Assembly (NCBI RefSeq): GCF_009184395.1
Contig: NZ_WEIC01000005.1
Span: 62,001-126,000 of the forward strand
Origin: Amylibacter sp. SFDW26
Lineage (GTDB): Bacteria; Pseudomonadota; Alphaproteobacteria; Rhodobacterales; Rhodobacteraceae
Direction of reading: 5' to 3'
Length of the DNA: 64,000 bases
Below the pieces are notes generated by a model, which was not told the DNA's origin, searched no databases, and worked only from the letters and a program-made list of their open reading frames with translations. Below are positions 46,011-54,980 of this stretch, in pieces. Made by a program: the position numbers and the translations under genes. How positions within the stretch are numbered: position 1 is the stretch's first letter; each line of letters starts with the position of its first letter.

Positions 46011-47078
46011 ATGAAACGTCGAAGATTTTTGAAATGGTTTGGAGCAGGAACATTAACCGCCCTTGTAGGTGGCATGGGCTGGTCTAAATATAAACGCAGC
46101 ACCAACCCATATTACACGGGTCCCGTATCAGATCATTACAACGGCCTGTCCTTTTTCAATCCTGACGGCGCGCCCCCCAGTTCATTTGCAAATCTTTTGA
46201 AATGGCAATTCCAAGAAGAGCGCGCTGAATGGCCTGATGTCTATCCCAGCCCATATGCAGGCACAAAGCCAGAAGACAAAGTCGAAGGCAAAAACATACA
46301 GGTCACAATGGTTGGTCACGCGACCCTATTGATCCAAACGAACGGCTTGAACATCATCACAGACCCTGTCTATTCAAAACGCGCCAGCCCGTTTCAATTC
46401 GCAGGCCCCAAACGCCACAACCCACCAGGTGTTCCATTTAACGACCTGCCAAAAATCGATATCATCTTAGTGACACACAATCACTACGACCACTTGGATT
46501 TGCTAACCCTAGAAAAACTAGTCAAACGCGACGACCCCAAAATCATCACCCCCCTTGGCAACGATACAATCATCAAAGGCAGCGTACACAATGCCAATAT
46601 CGAAGTCGGGGATTGGGGCGATATAGTCGAGATTTCTGACACAAAAATACATTTCGAACCCTGCCACCACTGGTCCGCACGCGGCACCAAAGACCGCCGC
46701 ATGGCGCTTTGGTCAGCTTTCGTCATAGAAACCCCAACGCGGCGTATCTATCACATCGGCGATACGGGTTTTCACAGTGGCATCAATTACAAAGCGGTCG
46801 CTGAAAAACACGGCAGCTTTGATTTAACGATCACCCCCGTAGGCGCCTATGAACCACGTTGGTTCATGAAAAACCAACATCAAAACCCATCAGAAGCTGT
46901 CGAAGGCTTTAAGCTTTGTAACACCAAACATGCCATTGGGCATCATTGGGGTACGTTTCAATTAACCAACGAAGCCATCGAAGCGCCAAAAAACGCATTA
47001 GCGAAAGCTTTAGAGGAAAATACCATAGACCCAGATCGGTTCATAGCTATGGCCCCTGGGCAAATTTGGCGTCTTTGA
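46011..47078 (+). CDS. Tat-exported metallo-beta-lactamase-fold hydrolase (NAPE-PLD/UlaG-like)
   Basis: The 355-aa protein starts MKRRRFLKWFGAGTLTALVGG, a twin-arginine-type signal (RRRFLK before a hydrophobic stretch), so it is probably exported folded or anchored in the periplasm. The MBL core has the metal motif VTHNHYDHLDLLTL (HxHxDH, near 152-160), CHHWSARG, IYHIGDTGFHSG with the bridging Asp, and a late GHHWGTF His. The layout matches the family that contains NAPE-hydrolysing phospholipase D and UlaG-type lactonases; the substrate is unknown. It is the first plus-strand gene after the dcw cluster, with a 356-nt gap following. Confidence 0.88.
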   Translation: MKRRRFLKWFGAGTLTALVGGMGWSKYKRSTNPYYTGPVSDHYNGLSFFNPDGAPPSSFANLLKWQFQEERAEWPDVYPSPYAGTKPEDKVEGKNIQVTMVGHATLLIQTNGLNIITDPVYSKRASPFQFAGPKRHNPPGVPFNDLPKIDIILVTHNHYDHLDLLTLEKLVKRDDPKIITPLGNDTIIKGSVHNANIEVGDWGDIVEISDTKIHFEPCHHWSARGTKDRRMALWSAFVIETPTRRIYHIGDTGFHSGINYKAVAEKHGSFDLTITPVGAYEPRWFMKNQHQNPSEAVEGFKLCNTKHAIGHHWGTFQLTNEAIEAPKNALAKALEENTIDPDRFIAMAPGQIWRL

Positions 47079-47105
47079 TGATACTTACAAATTAGCTGAG
47101 AATGT

Positions 47106-47280
47106 TTAATCTGGTAGAACATAATCATTCTCAACAAACTCCACTATTCCATTATAAAAGTCATTATAGGTGCCTTGTTGAATAAACATATCAGCACCAT
47201 TCCTGCGAAACTCTCCTTTTAATGTTCCGGAATCTTCACATTCTGCTTTGCGCTGCGAGTGTTAAGCTGAGCAGAAACAT
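47106..47280 (-). pseudogene. Frameshifted small secreted protein
   Basis: On the minus strand, ATG at 47280 encodes a signal-peptide-like MFLLSLTLAAQ and then hits a stop after 14 codons. The adjacent frame continues without stops for about 46 codons as AECEDSGTLKGEFRRNGADM to a TAA at 47106. Removing one A from the CAAAGC run near 47247 joins the two into a 57-aa protein with an AAQA-ECED cleavage-like junction. No family is recognised and no ribosome-binding site is evident. A recent frameshift in a small exported protein is the simplest reading; a sequencing error or chance frames are alternatives. Confidence 0.4.
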
Positions 47281-47434
47281 TAAAGTTATAGTAACGTAAA
47301 TTTTACATCAATGTATCTGCCGCGACAATCTCCCATGATTTTTGGTATGTATAAAAACACCGCATTGGGTTATGTATACATCGTAAGAATTCTGTAGAGT
47401 TAATTTGTATGAGTGCATGTTCTAGGAGCGTTCG

Positions 47435-49153
47435 TTGTCACAGCCCACACGGCTAGCGGAATTTAAGAGTAAGAGTGTTATTTTACTGAACAAAATGAGG
47501 GACAGTGGATCCCTTGGTGTCAGTGATCGTAAATTCCGCTTGCTTGAATACCTTATTAATGAAGAACTTGAAGGCCGCGGCGAACGTATCAAAGCGTATT
47601 CTATTGGTGTTGACATTCTAGGCAAAGATGAAAGTTTTGATCCTTCTACCAATAATGCAGTACGTGTTGAAATGGGTCGTTTGCGCGAAGCACTGAAAAA
47701 ATTCTATTCAACAAACACTAAAAACAACTTGCTACATATTGAGATACCAACAGGTAGTTATCGCCCTATTATCTCGGAACAATCAAAAAAGACAGCACCA
47801 AGAAAAATAAATAAAAGTGAAAAACGCAAACGCAGTATTAAACAGGATATGCTGCTACTTCTCGGCGTTACGGTTTCTGCTGTATTACTATTATTCATAT
47901 ACAACCCCACTAAAACTATCTCACCATCATCACCACATACTTCAAACTCTGAAGCCCATGGTAAAGACCCGCGGATTTCTGTATCCATCCGTAAGTTCAC
48001 AAGCCTTTCTCCAAACTCTGACATAAATTTCATCGCCGAAAGCCTATCAGAAGACTTAGCTGTCATTCTTACACGCAACAAATCTTTAGCTGTCATTGGC
48101 TTGGATGACGACCAAGCCACCTTAACGGGGGTAGCAAAAAATGGCGTCATTATTGATGGATATGTCCGCGAAAGCTCAGACACCCTCCATATTGTAGTTG
48201 AATTGCTTGATCAGAAAACTAAAATCGTAATATGGGCGCAAACATTCCATCATCCGAATGTAACAGACGCAGACCAAGACGTTCTTCTGCAAAAAGTTGC
48301 AGGCGAATTACGCACACAACTGTATAATGCATCACGCCGTATCTTAGCAGGCGAAGACCCCAAAGGATTATCCCCATGGGAGCTGTACTTGATCGCGACA
48401 TGGATACCCGGTGAAGCAAAAAGCACTTTAGAGTGGGAAAAAGAGCGTGTGGATTTGGCACGTTTTGCTCTGCAATTACAACCAGATTTCGGCCAAGCGC
48501 ATTCTGTCTTAGCTGACAAATTGGCTTACCTTGCCTCAGTCGACCCTCCTTCAGATTCAGCTAAGGCTTTAGATGAAGCGGCTTATCATGCTCAAAAGGC
48601 TATGGAAACCGCGCCCCATGATGCTGATGTGTTTTTTAACCTAGGCATTTATCAATGGCATGTCGGTCGTATAAAAAAGGCAACAATGTCCATGGAACGC
48701 GTCGTGGAGTTGGATCCAAGCCACACAATGGCAAAAATGCTTATAGAAGTTATGCCCTATACTTGCAGCCCTGCCCCGCTGAGTGTGATTGAAACAACAA
48801 AAGCACATGATGCGTCACTGTCCCCTGAAAACCCTGTCCGTTGGGTTACGCTAACTTGGTTGACTATGCTTCACTTGAATAGGGGCGAATTAGAACAAGC
48901 GCTGATAACAGAGCAACGCACACACCAGATATTCCAAACACCGGATACAATTGCCCGTATGGCTGTGATTATGAACCAGTTGGGCGACTTAGAGGGCGCG
49001 AAGACTCTCTTCGCATCCCAGAAACAAAACTGGCCAAACCTAGATGCCAGACATTTTGCAAATGTAACAATGCCTCGAAGATGCGCTGAAGATGCAAATG
49101 CTGGTCCACTTATAGATATGTACCGCGACCTTGCCGCGGCACTATATGAATAA
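47435..49153 (+). CDS. Membrane TPR protein with regulator-like N-terminus
   Basis: The 572-aa product starts with TTG, with AGGAG six nt upstream (no ATG fits). Residues about 25-110 (RKFRLLEYLINEELEGRGE, then DILGKDESFDPSTNNAVRVE and IEIPTGSYRPI) match the winged-helix-like N-terminal module found on many adenylate-cyclase-like and TPR signalling proteins. One transmembrane helix follows (MLLLLGVTVSAVLLLFIYNP, near 140-160). Then comes a TolB/FlgO-like segment, ISVSIRKFTSLSPNSDINFI to about residue 285. TPR-like helices fill 330-570 (e.g. ADVFFNLGIYQWHVGRIKKA). No cyclase domain is present. A CadC-like inner-membrane regulator is a reasonable inference; the target is unknown. Confidence 0.78.
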   Translation: MSQPTRLAEFKSKSVILLNKMRDSGSLGVSDRKFRLLEYLINEELEGRGERIKAYSIGVDILGKDESFDPSTNNAVRVEMGRLREALKKFYSTNTKNNLLHIEIPTGSYRPIISEQSKKTAPRKINKSEKRKRSIKQDMLLLLGVTVSAVLLLFIYNPTKTISPSSPHTSNSEAHGKDPRISVSIRKFTSLSPNSDINFIAESLSEDLAVILTRNKSLAVIGLDDDQATLTGVAKNGVIIDGYVRESSDTLHIVVELLDQKTKIVIWAQTFHHPNVTDADQDVLLQKVAGELRTQLYNASRRILAGEDPKGLSPWELYLIATWIPGEAKSTLEWEKERVDLARFALQLQPDFGQAHSVLADKLAYLASVDPPSDSAKALDEAAYHAQKAMETAPHDADVFFNLGIYQWHVGRIKKATMSMERVVELDPSHTMAKMLIEVMPYTCSPAPLSVIETTKAHDASLSPENPVRWVTLTWLTMLHLNRGELEQALITEQRTHQIFQTPDTIARMAVIMNQLGDLEGAKTLFASQKQNWPNLDARHFANVTMPRRCAEDANAGPLIDMYRDLAAALYE

Positions 49154-49672
49154 TCAAACGCGGTTTACAGCATAGTTCCATGCGTGCACTTCTGACGCCA
49201 TCAAACCATCTTTACCATTTTGAATACGCATAGCAATCGCTTCAGATGCCTCCAAAGTCGCCAAACCACATTGGCGCAATATCTCTATGTGAACAAAAAC
49301 ATCACGTGTATTGCCAAACTCATTTGCAAATCCAAAACCTTTAGATTGGTCAAACCATTTAACCCGCCCTGCAACCAGCGGCGCCGTTGGTTCGCCTATG
49401 ATGCGTATAATACTTTGGTCCATTGCTGGCCCTGTAATCGACAGTATATCTATGACTTGCATACCACGCTTCGTTGCACGCGCAGTAAATTCGACAAAAC
49501 TGTCTGAAACAATCGAACTCTGTCCAAAGTTATGCAAAACATTTTCAGACAATAATACGTCTGCATTTATATCTTCGACGGTGACAAACCCAAAACCTTT
49601 TGCGCCATCGTACCATTTTACGAACCCAGACAACGTGACTGCTGCGTCTGATGTATCAATATTCAGTGTCAT
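49154..49672 (-). CDS. Protein with two cold-shock domains
   Basis: The 172-aa protein contains two cold-shock domains. The first is GFVKWYDGAKGFGFVTVED (residues about 15-33) with a VLLSENVL RNP2-like strand. The second is GRVKWFDQSKGFGFANEF with DVFVHIEIL near 130. The aromatic KGFGF RNP1 core is kept in both, but the second motif of domain 1 reads VLLSENVL in place of VFVHxxxL. Two-domain CSD proteins are known in alphaproteobacteria, where they bind RNA or ssDNA and act in cold or stationary-phase adaptation. It converges with the TPR gene with no base between the stop codons. A 19-bp dyad lies about 150 nt upstream. Confidence 0.92.
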   Translation of the reverse strand: MTLNIDTSDAAVTLSGFVKWYDGAKGFGFVTVEDINADVLLSENVLHNFGQSSIVSDSFVEFTARATKRGMQVIDILSITGPAMDQSIIRIIGEPTAPLVAGRVKWFDQSKGFGFANEFGNTRDVFVHIEILRQCGLATLEASEAIAMRIQNGKDGLMASEVHAWNYAVNRV

Positions 49673-50039
49673 CGGAATTACCTAACCTCTAACCAAGTTA
49701 ATATTTACAAATGTCCATCGAAACGATTACGAGTTACTTTCAGATCAAATAGTCTGAGAAATCTATAACTGGCTGTATCGATGAGCTCTAAATGGTGACG
49801 TTTTTGTATAATTTCTACGTAACAAAGCGTTTGTTACCGTAACAACAGAATAAAAACCCAATAAATACAATAGGGTAAAGGTGCCCTATATTTAAGCTTA
49901 ATTCAGGTTTTGTCACTTTAATGATTCATTAACCTAGAATTGCAGCGGGAATTAAATACGTTGGAGGTTTCATTAGAAACACTTTTTTCCAAGACTTGCA
50001 TCACAACTTGGCGCTAATATTTGATGTATAATCTTGAGA
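49673..50039. other. Intergenic region between the CSD gene and rnpB
   Basis: The 367-nt gap is AT-rich and holds no credible gene. It contains the GTAACAAA-GCG-TTTGTTAC dyad (49819-49837) and should contain the promoter and long leader of the two-CSD gene and the 3' processing or termination signals of rnpB, both on the minus strand. A CCAAG/CTTGG stem near 49990-50013 follows the rnpB 3' end on the minus strand but has an A run after it, not a T run, so it is not called a terminator. Confidence 0.5.
49819..49837. promoter_or_regulatory. 19-bp dyad, possible operator
   Basis: GTAACAAA and TTTGTTAC are perfect 8-bp arms around GCG. The half-site CGTAACAA recurs directly at 49838-49845, giving three half-sites within 28 bp. 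The site lies about 147-165 nt upstream of the two-CSD gene's ATG. A dimeric repressor could bind, but no regulator gene is adjacent, so the role is open. Confidence 0.4.
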
Positions 50040-50412
50040 ATATGCGGATGGCCTATAAGCCGGATTTTGTTCAGGGTTTACACCCCTCGATGACCATTCA
50101 TCTGGGCGTTCCGTTGCCGAAACGCTCTTGCAACCACCCGAGCCTGCTGGGGCTAAAGCGACCCCGACCCTTACGGGCCACGCGGTTCCTACTTGGTTTT
50201 GCTTCAGGCGGGGCTTGCCATACCAGTGATGTTACCACCACCGTGGTGGGCTCTTACCCCACCGTTTCACCCTTACCCAGTCAAACTAGGCGGTCTGTTC
50301 TCTGTTGCGCTTTCCCTCGGGTTGCCCCGGGCGGGCATTACCCGCCGCCTTTGCTTTATGAAGTCCGGACTTTCCTCACGCATAAACGTGCGATCATCCA
50401 GCCATCCGCAAC
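50040..50412 (-). ncRNA. rnpB: RNase P RNA (class A)
   Basis: The minus strand has GAGGAAAGTCCGGAC near its 5' end (50375-50361), the invariant P4 region of bacterial RNase P RNA. The complementary conserved block near the 3' end reads ACAAAATCCGGCTTATAGG before the terminal helix. P1 closes the molecule: GCGGATGG near 50409-50402 pairs with CCATCCGC at 50051-50044. About 373 nt between these helices is normal for the ancestral class A form. The RNA is the catalytic part of the enzyme that trims tRNA 5' leaders. Exact ends are set from P1 and may be off by a few bases. A long frame on the opposite strand is spurious. Confidence 0.93.
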
Positions 50413-50459
50413 CGCGCGTTTAAAGGTAAGGACACATCAGGTCAACAGATGCAAGATTA

Positions 50460-50930
50460 TCACCAAAATCCAATGTCTACGAAATTACCGGTCATAATCA
50501 TTCGAACCACAACATAAGCAAGCAAACCCATTGGCCCAAACATCATTGTTAAAAGTAGGAACGGCAACCCGATTAAACCATGTAAGTCACGTGAATGAAG
50601 ATCAACGACAATGACCCATGCGGCGAATAGATCGAACACTAAAATATGCGTCCAAGCGGTAAAGGCCATACGTGTGCTTTTCAGCATCTTCAAAACACCA
50701 TCTAATGTGAAAAAACTTTTCACGCTGAACGGCTCTTTTTGCAGGTCGAAGCGTCTCCCAAACAAAACCAGATATGTATAAAGACAGCATAAGATCAAAA
50801 TGATCGCATTCGCCAAAACGATCGGGGAATAAAAAAACAAAGATGCCACCAAGCAGAGCCAGCCAAGCTGCACCAAAATACCTTGTAGTTTATAAATAGA
50901 CTTTAATCTTGGATGAATATTACTTTTCAC
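50460..50930 (-). CDS. ABA4-like (DUF4281) membrane protein
   Basis: The 156-aa protein has four hydrophobic segments. It contains AFTAWTHILVFDLFAAWVIV and LIGLPFLLLTMMFGPMGLLAY, the paired signature of the ABA4-like family, named for a plant chloroplast protein needed for neoxanthin synthesis. In bacteria the function is unknown. The N-terminal 40 residues add an extra helix (LGWLCLVASLFFYSPIVLA). It lies just upstream of rnpB on the same strand (about 48 nt), so rnpB might be read from this transcript as well as from its own promoter. No carotenoid gene is in the window. Confidence 0.75.
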   Translation of the reverse strand: MKSNIHPRLKSIYKLQGILVQLGWLCLVASLFFYSPIVLANAIILILCCLYTYLVLFGRRFDLQKEPFSVKSFFTLDGVLKMLKSTRMAFTAWTHILVFDLFAAWVIVVDLHSRDLHGLIGLPFLLLTMMFGPMGLLAYVVVRMIMTGNFVDIGFW

Positions 50931-51095
50931 AACCTCGCCCTGTTATATCGTGGCCCATGTTTGCCTTCGACATTAATTACAATCAATGGGTTTAAATCGC
51001 AATAAATACAGTTATAAATTGCTTATATTATTACTTTGACATCACTGCGCTATTCAACCTGCGATCTCACTATTCAAATAACTAGGATTATTATT

Positions 51096-51959
51096 TTGGA
51101 CATTTACGCAAACCGTCTCTTAAAGCTCGTTATGATGAGCGATATTCACCTTTTACCAAAAGGAGAGGTAAAGCGCGGCCTAGATACAGCACCGCGTTTT
51201 CAGGCTGCGATACAAAGCGTTAACAAACTTCATAACGATGCCGATCTATGTGTCTTTGCTGGCGACTTAACTGAAAAATCAGACGTAGCTGCATATGAGT
51301 TATTCGACGAGATACGAGCAGGTAATAACCTGCCACAACGTGTTATGTTGGGAAATCATGATGATAGAAACGTTTATTTAAAGCATGCAAAAAACCCTAT
51401 GGTTGATGAAAATCGATTTGTAGAAGGTTATGACGACATAAAAGGGCATCGCATTCTTATGCTAGACAGCTCAGAACCTGGTGAGTTGCGTGGTGGTTTT
51501 TGTGGAAAACGATTATCTTGGATAGCAGAGCGCTTAGCCGAAGCGAAATCGTTAAAACTAAAAGTTATTATTATATTACACCATAATCCTTGCGCATTAC
51601 AAATGCCCGTAGATACCTACCGCTTAGCAGAACCTGAAAAACTTCTAAAAGTTCTACATGAAAGTGGTGCTGATATAATTCAAATTCTCGCAGGCCATTG
51701 TCATATTACAACAGCAGGTAGTTGGGGTGGCTATCCTTGTACAACGATTGCTGGGAACCAACACAGCGTGGAACCCTTTCTGAGAGGTCGGACAGGACAA
51801 CAAGAATGTTATGAAGCTCCCGCTCAATATGCCGTCATAATGTCGGATGGGATTAATTGTGCCGTTCATTTCCAAAGCTATGTGAATGAAAGCGCTCCGA
51901 TGGATCCAAATCTTTTCCCATATAAAATGGATCAGAAGTTTGAAGTAATTGACACATAA
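51096..51959 (+). CDS. CpdA-like calcineurin-family phosphodiesterase
   Basis: The 287-aa metallophosphoesterase has every class III signature block in order: MSDIHLL (D-x-H), FAGDLTEKSD (G-D), LGNHDDRNVY (GNHD), IILHHNPCAL (His) and LAGHCHITTAG (GHxH). The later GNQHSVEPFLRG also fits CpdA-like cAMP phosphodiesterases, so cAMP is a possible substrate, but family members vary. The frame is open to 51036. The TTG at 51096 has AGGA eight nt upstream and gives a short N-terminus before the first beta-strand, so it is preferred over an internal ATG at 51132, which would cut that strand. It stands alone between divergent and convergent minus-strand genes. Confidence 0.88.
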   Translation: MDIYANRLLKLVMMSDIHLLPKGEVKRGLDTAPRFQAAIQSVNKLHNDADLCVFAGDLTEKSDVAAYELFDEIRAGNNLPQRVMLGNHDDRNVYLKHAKNPMVDENRFVEGYDDIKGHRILMLDSSEPGELRGGFCGKRLSWIAERLAEAKSLKLKVIIILHHNPCALQMPVDTYRLAEPEKLLKVLHESGADIIQILAGHCHITTAGSWGGYPCTTIAGNQHSVEPFLRGRTGQQECYEAPAQYAVIMSDGINCAVHFQSYVNESAPMDPNLFPYKMDQKFEVIDT

Positions 51960-51972
51960 ATATTAAAGAGCT

Positions 51973-52722
51973 TTAAAATAGCTCTTTCTTGTGCCCCAGA
52001 TCAACGACGGCACATGGCCATTCATCTGCCAGTTTTTGAAGGGTTCCCACATCCGTTCCATCAAGCGGTGCATTCAGATCTATATGCGAGCGAAACCGCA
52101 ATCGAAACGCTTCTAACACACACTGCCATCCAAAATCATCTTGCTCTGGCGGACGATACCCAAACACTTGTGCTGCCTCTTTAAACAAAGTCCAATCCGT
52201 ACTTTGATGTTCATAATTGGCCCAAATCGACAGACCTTTATCGGCTAAGCGTTTCCAATCAAAATAAGGGCCAGGGTCAACCTTACGTCCAGGGGCCATA
52301 TCAGAATGCCCAATAACACGTTCTGGTGTTATCATCTTCCTACGGCGCAGAATATCACCCAATAAGCGTTCCAGCACCAACATCTGTGCTTCTGGGAATT
52401 CAGGGCAAGCACCATCTGGCCCAACATTCGCCAATTCAATACCAATAGAGTGCGAATTCACATCCTTAACGTGCCCCCATTGTCCTGCACCAGCATGCCA
52501 AGCGCGCATATCTTCAGAGACTAAGGGAAACACACGCCCATCTTCGGCAATTACATAATGCGCAGAAACCTCTGCGGCAGGATCACACAAACGATCAACC
52601 GCAGCTTCGGCAGCCTGCATAGCAGTATAATGGATGACCACCATGTCAGGGGATAGATGATGCCGCCGTTGCCCACAATTCGGTGAACGCTTTTTGGAAT
52701 AATCGGGAAGATCACCCGTCAT
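51973..52722 (-). CDS. N-acetylmuramoyl-L-alanine amidase (Amidase_2)
   Basis: The 249-aa protein has an Amidase_2 domain: VVIHYTAMQAAEAAVDRL (first zinc His), VSAHYVIAEDGRVFPLV, AWHAGAGQWGHVKDVNSHSIGIEL and VIGHSDMAPGRKVDPGPYFDWKRL (second His, catalytic Lys and Asp). A C-terminal region (about 180-249) resembles the helical peptidoglycan-binding end of AmiD. The enzyme cuts the MurNAc-L-Ala bond. No signal peptide is evident, so an AmpD-like cytoplasmic recycling role is possible, in line with nagZ at the other end of the window. It abuts the lipoprotein gene directly. Confidence 0.92.
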   Translation of the reverse strand: MTGDLPDYSKKRSPNCGQRRHHLSPDMVVIHYTAMQAAEAAVDRLCDPAAEVSAHYVIAEDGRVFPLVSEDMRAWHAGAGQWGHVKDVNSHSIGIELANVGPDGACPEFPEAQMLVLERLLGDILRRRKMITPERVIGHSDMAPGRKVDPGPYFDWKRLADKGLSIWANYEHQSTDWTLFKEAAQVFGYRPPEQDDFGWQCVLEAFRLRFRSHIDLNAPLDGTDVGTLQKLADEWPCAVVDLGHKKELF

Positions 52723-53397
52723 TTATTGCAATCCAAGCAGCGCCTTATAGGTCGCAGGTGACCATGAACATGCATAGCCATCACCATCAGGATCCAGACC
52801 AATACCATCTTTTTGTGGGCCACCGCGTTGCAAGAAATCTGCCTGAGCATCATCTGCCGTCGTGTAAGCTGCACATTTACGTTCCGCTTTACGTCCACCA
52901 GCAATTCCAAAACGGGAATACGCCTTTTGGCCAACAGGGTTTGTTTGAGCCAAAGCAAACTCTGCAAGATTCACATCAGACGAACGTCTTGGCGCAGCAC
53001 CTGGCTGAACAACCTTATATTGGCTTTTCAGTGCTTCCAGCTTGGCAGCATCTGATTCAATCGTCTCTTTCGATGTTACGACTGTAAAATCTTGTGAATT
53101 GGAAATAGATCCGTCACCTTCTGGTAAGATAACGGGTTTTTTTTCCGCAGTTTTTGCAGCACCATCAGTCAAGTCTACTGTGATTGTCTCATTAACGGTT
53201 GCTGGTGTGCCTGGCTCAGGTGTTGCCCCAGAAGATGCATCAATATCAACAGGCTTAATCGTTTCTGGTACAGGAGCAGCAGTTCCAGTCGCAGGCCTTA
53301 CTGCCGTTCCCCCTGCAAATTCAGCATCATCAGGCTGCACGGGTGCGCAAGCACCCAAAAAAGCCACCAAAACAGAAGTCGTCACTAAATACCGCAT
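52723..53397 (-). CDS. Lipoprotein with excalibur-like C-terminus
   Basis: The 224-aa precursor has a signal peptide with lipobox FLGAC (Cys near residue 17), a Pro/Thr/Ala-rich variable region, and a C-terminal domain ending ERKCAAYTTADDAQADFL, then GLDPDGDGYACSWSPATYK. The D-x-D-x-D-G-x-x-C pattern is the excalibur calcium-binding signature, with its two conserved Cys. It is likely outer-membrane-anchored and periplasmic. The gene ends one base before the amidase start on the same strand, suggesting joint expression and a cell-envelope role. The exact function is unknown. Confidence 0.82.
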   Translation of the reverse strand: MRYLVTTSVLVAFLGACAPVQPDDAEFAGGTAVRPATGTAAPVPETIKPVDIDASSGATPEPGTPATVNETITVDLTDGAAKTAEKKPVILPEGDGSISNSQDFTVVTSKETIESDAAKLEALKSQYKVVQPGAAPRRSSDVNLAEFALAQTNPVGQKAYSRFGIAGGRKAERKCAAYTTADDAQADFLQRGGPQKDGIGLDPDGDGYACSWSPATYKALLGLQ

Positions 53398-53427
53398 CGT
53401 AAATTCACCTAATTTGTTTAGGCTGTT

Positions 53428-54975
53428 TTACCACCACTTTTGCGGTTTGGAAGAAAAACCTGCAGATTGCTCCAGCTGATAGGCGATATTCAGCATATCA
53501 CCCTCTTCCCAAGGACGCCCAATAAGCTGCAAACCAAGTGGTAAATTCTGACTATCCAACCCTGTTGGAACCGCAACACCAGGCAAACCAGCCAAGTTTA
53601 CCGTCACAGTGAACACGTCATTCAGATACATCTTAATCGGATCAGCATCTGCCATTTCACCTAACCCAAATGCTGCTGACGGCGTTGCTGGTGTCAAAAT
53701 AGCATCCACACCTGCCGCAAACACATCGTCAAAGTCTTTCTTGATCAATGTGCGTACACGTTGCGCCTTACGGTAATAAGCATCATAGAAGCCAGCTGAT
53801 AAAACATATGTCCCAATCATCACACGGCGTTGTACTTCAGGACCAAAACCTTCCGCGCGCGTTGCAAGGTACATGCGGTCAATTGCTTGTAATTTAATCT
53901 TCTTATCACTTTTATCACCTGCATGCTGATACATTTCATTAATGTATTCATCAGCCGCAACTTCAGCACGGTGGCCAAACCTTACACCATCATAACGGGC
54001 AAGGTTTGAAGAGGCTTCCGCTGGAGCCAAAACATAATAAGTAGGCAATGCATATTTCGTGTGTGGCAAAGACACATCCACGATCTCCGCGCCCGCCGCT
54101 TTCAGCATTTCAGCGCCTTCAGCCCACAGCTTTTCAATCTCATCTGGCATACCGTCCAATCGATATTCTTTCGGAATACCGATTTTCTTGCCTTTAATGT
54201 CACCTGTCAGCATAGCCTCAAAGTTTGGCACAGCCAAATCTGCGCTGGTGCTGTCTTTCGGGTCGTGACCACACATGGCCTCCAACATAATCGCACTGTC
54301 GCGCACTGTTTTCGTCATCGGCCCAGCTTGATCCAATGATGATGCAAAGGCCACAACACCCCAGCGCGAACAACGGCCATATGTTGGTTTCACACCAACA
54401 ATACCCGTAAACGCCGCAGGTTGACGAATAGAGCCACCCGTATCCGTACCAGTCGCAGCCATACATAAATCAGCGGCAACAGCCGCCGCAGACCCACCAG
54501 ATGATCCACCTGGTGTCAAAGGCGTATTCGATCCTTCGCGTTGCCAAGGGCTTATTACAGGACCATAAGCAGATGTTTCATTGGATGATCCCATCGCGAA
54601 CTCATCCATGTTGAGTTTACCCAGCATAACAGCACCAGAATTCCACAACTGTGTGGTAATCGTGCTTTCATACTCTGGCTTAAATCCACCAAGGATGTTT
54701 GATGCTGCTTGTGACGCCACACCTTTGGTGCAAAACAAATCTTTGATACCCAACGGAATACCGCACATATCTGGCGCATCCCCTGCCGCAATGCGTTTAT
54801 CCGCAGCGGCCGCTTGCTCCAAAGCAATCTCTGGTGTTTTCGCACAATAGGCATTCAGCGTATCTGCCGCATCAATCGCATCAATAAAATGCTGTGTCAG
54901 CTCCGTAGACGTCACATCCCCTGCGCGCATTTTATCGCGGGCATCGGCAATCGTTAGTTTAGAAAAATCACCCAT
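53428..54975 (-). CDS. gatA: Asp/Glu-tRNA amidotransferase subunit A
   Basis: GatA is the amidase subunit of GatCAB, releasing ammonia from glutamine. The 515-aa protein has the catalytic triad segments: the Lys in [13 protein letters not shown] (near 80), then [15 protein letters not shown] with the cis-Ser, and [26 protein letters not shown] with the nucleophile Ser. The length is slightly above the usual 485-495 aa, with an N-terminus that fits the family ([13 protein letters not shown]). gatC is five nt upstream. The partner gatB is 42 kb away on the other strand, so the subunits are not made from one transcript. Confidence 0.97.
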   Translation of the reverse strand: MGDFSKLTIADARDKMRAGDVTSTELTQHFIDAIDAADTLNAYCAKTPEIALEQAAAADKRIAAGDAPDMCGIPLGIKDLFCTKGVASQAASNILGGFKPEYESTITTQLWNSGAVMLGKLNMDEFAMGSSNETSAYGPVISPWQREGSNTPLTPGGSSGGSAAAVAADLCMAATGTDTGGSIRQPAAFTGIVGVKPTYGRCSRWGVVAFASSLDQAGPMTKTVRDSAIMLEAMCGHDPKDSTSADLAVPNFEAMLTGDIKGKKIGIPKEYRLDGMPDEIEKLWAEGAEMLKAAGAEIVDVSLPHTKYALPTYYVLAPAEASSNLARYDGVRFGHRAEVAADEYINEMYQHAGDKSDKKIKLQAIDRMYLATRAEGFGPEVQRRVMIGTYVLSAGFYDAYYRKAQRVRTLIKKDFDDVFAAGVDAILTPATPSAAFGLGEMADADPIKMYLNDVFTVTVNLAGLPGVAVPTGLDSQNLPLGLQLIGRPWEEGDMLNIAYQLEQSAGFSSKPQKWW

Positions 54976-54980
54976 ATCGC

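Noticed and set aside
49990-50013. CCAAG/CTTGG stem after rnpB
   Set aside because: On the rnpB strand it is followed by A residues, not a T tract, so it cannot be a normal intrinsic terminator.
50021-50497. Plus-strand 158-codon frame across 50.0-50.5 kb
   Set aside because: It is antisense to rnpB, whose conserved P1 and P4 sequences are clearly present, and the peptide looks like no protein family.
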